Below, one piece after another: positions 44,638 through 45,583 of a DNA stretch of 45,583 nucleotides. The position numbers and the translations under genes are program-made. Below the pieces are notes generated by a model, which was not told where the DNA came from, ran no database searches, and saw only the letters and a list, made by a program, of their open reading frames with translations. Origin of the DNA: Haemophilus haemolyticus. GTDB lineage: Bacteria > Pseudomonadota > Gammaproteobacteria > Enterobacterales > Pasteurellaceae. The stretch is taken from positions 1 through 45,583 of the forward strand of contig NZ_QQKA01000013.1 of the NCBI RefSeq assembly GCF_003493605.1. The letters run 5' to 3'. How positions within the stretch are numbered: the first letter of the stretch is position 1; every line of letters begins with the position of its first letter.

Positions 44638-45414
44638 ATGGATATGGCAAATTGGCAGAATTATCGTTCTACCGTGAACGGTATGCCTGCCGTGTTTACC
44701 GCAAATATTGAAGATGTTGAAAAATATCATGGTAAAGATCTCGATAAAATAGTGCAATTCACAATCGCTTATAAGGCAGATGATGAAACAGGTTTGCCCT
44801 CAGAAGTTGAATACGATAAGTTAATTAATCGTGTATTTAAAATTCTGGCGCAATTAACCGCACTTCCGAATGTATTTTTTGCCGGACATTTTATTTGTAA
44901 TTCTCAAGCTAAAATGCATTTTTACTGTGAGCATGAAAATCTTCTTGTAGAAACTTTACAACAAATTGATTTTGTTAAAGATATTAATGTACAAAAGGAT
45001 TTAAGTTGGGATACTTATTTTGACTTTTTGCTTGCTTCCCCATTAGAGATTAAATTAAATGCAACGGAAGAGTTACTTGATTTGCTGAAAAATAAAGGTC
45101 GTGATTTAAGTGATACCTATCTGGTGGAGCATAGTTTTCATTTTGATGAAGAAGAAAAAATGTTCCCTTTTATGGATGAGCTTAGTTTAGGGGATTATTC
45201 TTTCACGACATTACAATATTCTGCACAAGCTATTCAGTTTAATGAAGAGGATGAACCTTATTTCTTAGTAAAATTAGAGCAAGAAATTTCATTAGATAAT
45301 GGTGAAATTTTTGAACAAGTAGAACGTTTTGAAAAACTTGCTGGTCAATTTGCGGGAGAGTATATCGGCTGGGAATGTGATTCTTTGATGGATTCTAATA
45401 AACAGTTGAATTAG
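44638..45414 (+). CDS. DUF695 plus RraB-like fusion protein
   Basis: The 258 residues appear to join a DUF695-type N-terminal domain (about 1-130, with [19 protein letters not shown] and [19 protein letters not shown]) to a C-terminal domain resembling RraB (about 140-250, [23 protein letters not shown] and [11 protein letters not shown]), the ribonuclease E inhibitor. The protein is acidic with no signal peptide. A role in RNA decay is inference. AGGAAAG precedes the ATG, 9 bp after xthA. I recall the ortholog as HI0040, described only as a conserved hypothetical. Confidence 0.78.
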   Translation: MDMANWQNYRSTVNGMPAVFTANIEDVEKYHGKDLDKIVQFTIAYKADDETGLPSEVEYDKLINRVFKILAQLTALPNVFFAGHFICNSQAKMHFYCEHENLLVETLQQIDFVKDINVQKDLSWDTYFDFLLASPLEIKLNATEELLDLLKNKGRDLSDTYLVEHSFHFDEEEKMFPFMDELSLGDYSFTTLQYSAQAIQFNEEDEPYFLVKLEQEISLDNGEIFEQVERFEKLAGQFAGEYIGWECDSLMDSNKQLN

Positions 45415-45456
45415 TTTTTTAGATACTCGTAAGTCATAAAAAAAGAGAGATATTTA

Positions 45457-45583
45457 TGATCTGCACCCCAAAAGTTGGACTAAATAACCAACTCACTAAG
45501 GTGCAGATTTTTTATGACCAAATACAATTTTCTTTTCAAGCAACAAGTCATCGAATTTTATCTTCAAAATGGTAAAAATAGTT
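45457..45583 (+). mobile_element. 5' end of an IS3-family (IS150-like) insertion sequence
   Basis: A left terminal repeat TGATCTGCACCCCAAAAGTT begins 42 bp after the previous gene and is followed by the promoter/leader and the first codons of OrfA. The repeat matches the right terminal repeat at 172-191 in inverted form. The element is in the same orientation as the copy at the window start and runs out of the window. Confidence 0.85.
45514..45583 (+). CDS. IS3-family transposase OrfA, N-terminal fragment (cut by window edge)
   Basis: An ATG opens a frame reading MTKYNFLFKQQVIEFYLQNG, the usual start of the helix-turn-helix OrfA of IS3/IS150 elements. The frame runs off the end of the window. 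The rest, including the frameshift site, cannot be judged. Confidence 0.8.
   Translation, partial: MTKYNFLFKQQVIEFYLQNGKNS

Overview
The window is about 45.6 kb of AT-rich, gene-dense chromosome from a Haemophilus of the H. influenzae group (H. influenzae or a close relative such as H. haemolyticus or H. aegyptius). Three things point there. The 9-bp Hin-type DNA uptake sequence AAGTGCGGT (or its complement) occurs at least 35 times by eye, about once per 1.3 kb. The gene order from metB down to the DUF695/RraB protein follows, as I recall it, the H. influenzae Rd run HI0086 to HI0040. The protein sequences are Pasteurellaceae-like. No reading frame in the window looks broken. Both ends lie inside the same kind of IS3-family (IS150-like) element: the 3' end of one copy at 1-191 and the 5' end of another at 45457-45583, in the same orientation.

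Layout. 217-2297: a purine permease with a PurR-like operator, divergent from inorganic pyrophosphatase. 2416-2811: four tRNA genes (Gly, Cys, Leu, Lys) on the minus strand. 3057-5617: metB, a D-lactate-dehydrogenase-type gene and thioredoxin. 5718-9345: an unusual minus-strand cluster of four genes: an acyl-CoA-dehydrogenase-fold flavoprotein, a PhnD-type binding protein without a signal peptide, a MetE catalytic-core protein with all zinc ligands, and an OsmC-fold protein lacking its first cysteine. 9457-16345: tatD, ppiB, cysS, a DUF455 ferritin-like protein, tesB and the anaerobic ribonucleotide reductase nrdD, with three evenly spaced NrdR boxes. 16626-17403: a HEPN/MNT toxin-antitoxin-like pair. 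17416-20790: grpE, nadK and SOS-controlled recN. 20811-30986: a long minus-strand block of glnE, miaA, mutL, amiB, tsaE, folK, pcnB and dksA. 31245-39967: rec2/comEC behind a competence (CRP-S) site, then msbA, lpxK, kdsB, uvrC and a TerC-family gene. 40006-45414: yjdM, ytfJ, tRNA-Ser, yccA, a YcjF-like protein, an RluA-family pseudouridine synthase, xthA and the DUF695/RraB fusion.

Most genes are core functions: translation (tRNAs, cysS, miaA, tsaE), DNA repair (mutL, recN, uvrC, xthA), envelope (amiB, msbA, lpxK, kdsB), nucleotide supply (permease, nrdD, nadK) and natural transformation (rec2 plus the uptake sequences). The accessory content is the four-gene flavoprotein/MetE-core cluster, the HEPN/MNT pair and the IS ends. 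The cluster is the best candidate for an undescribed system. It looks like a cytoplasmic pathway acting on a sulfur or selenium compound, but its substrate cannot be read from the sequence. Other points worth checking are a probable AUU start codon for pcnB, the three NrdR boxes, and a grpE terminator encoded inside the end of the MNT gene.
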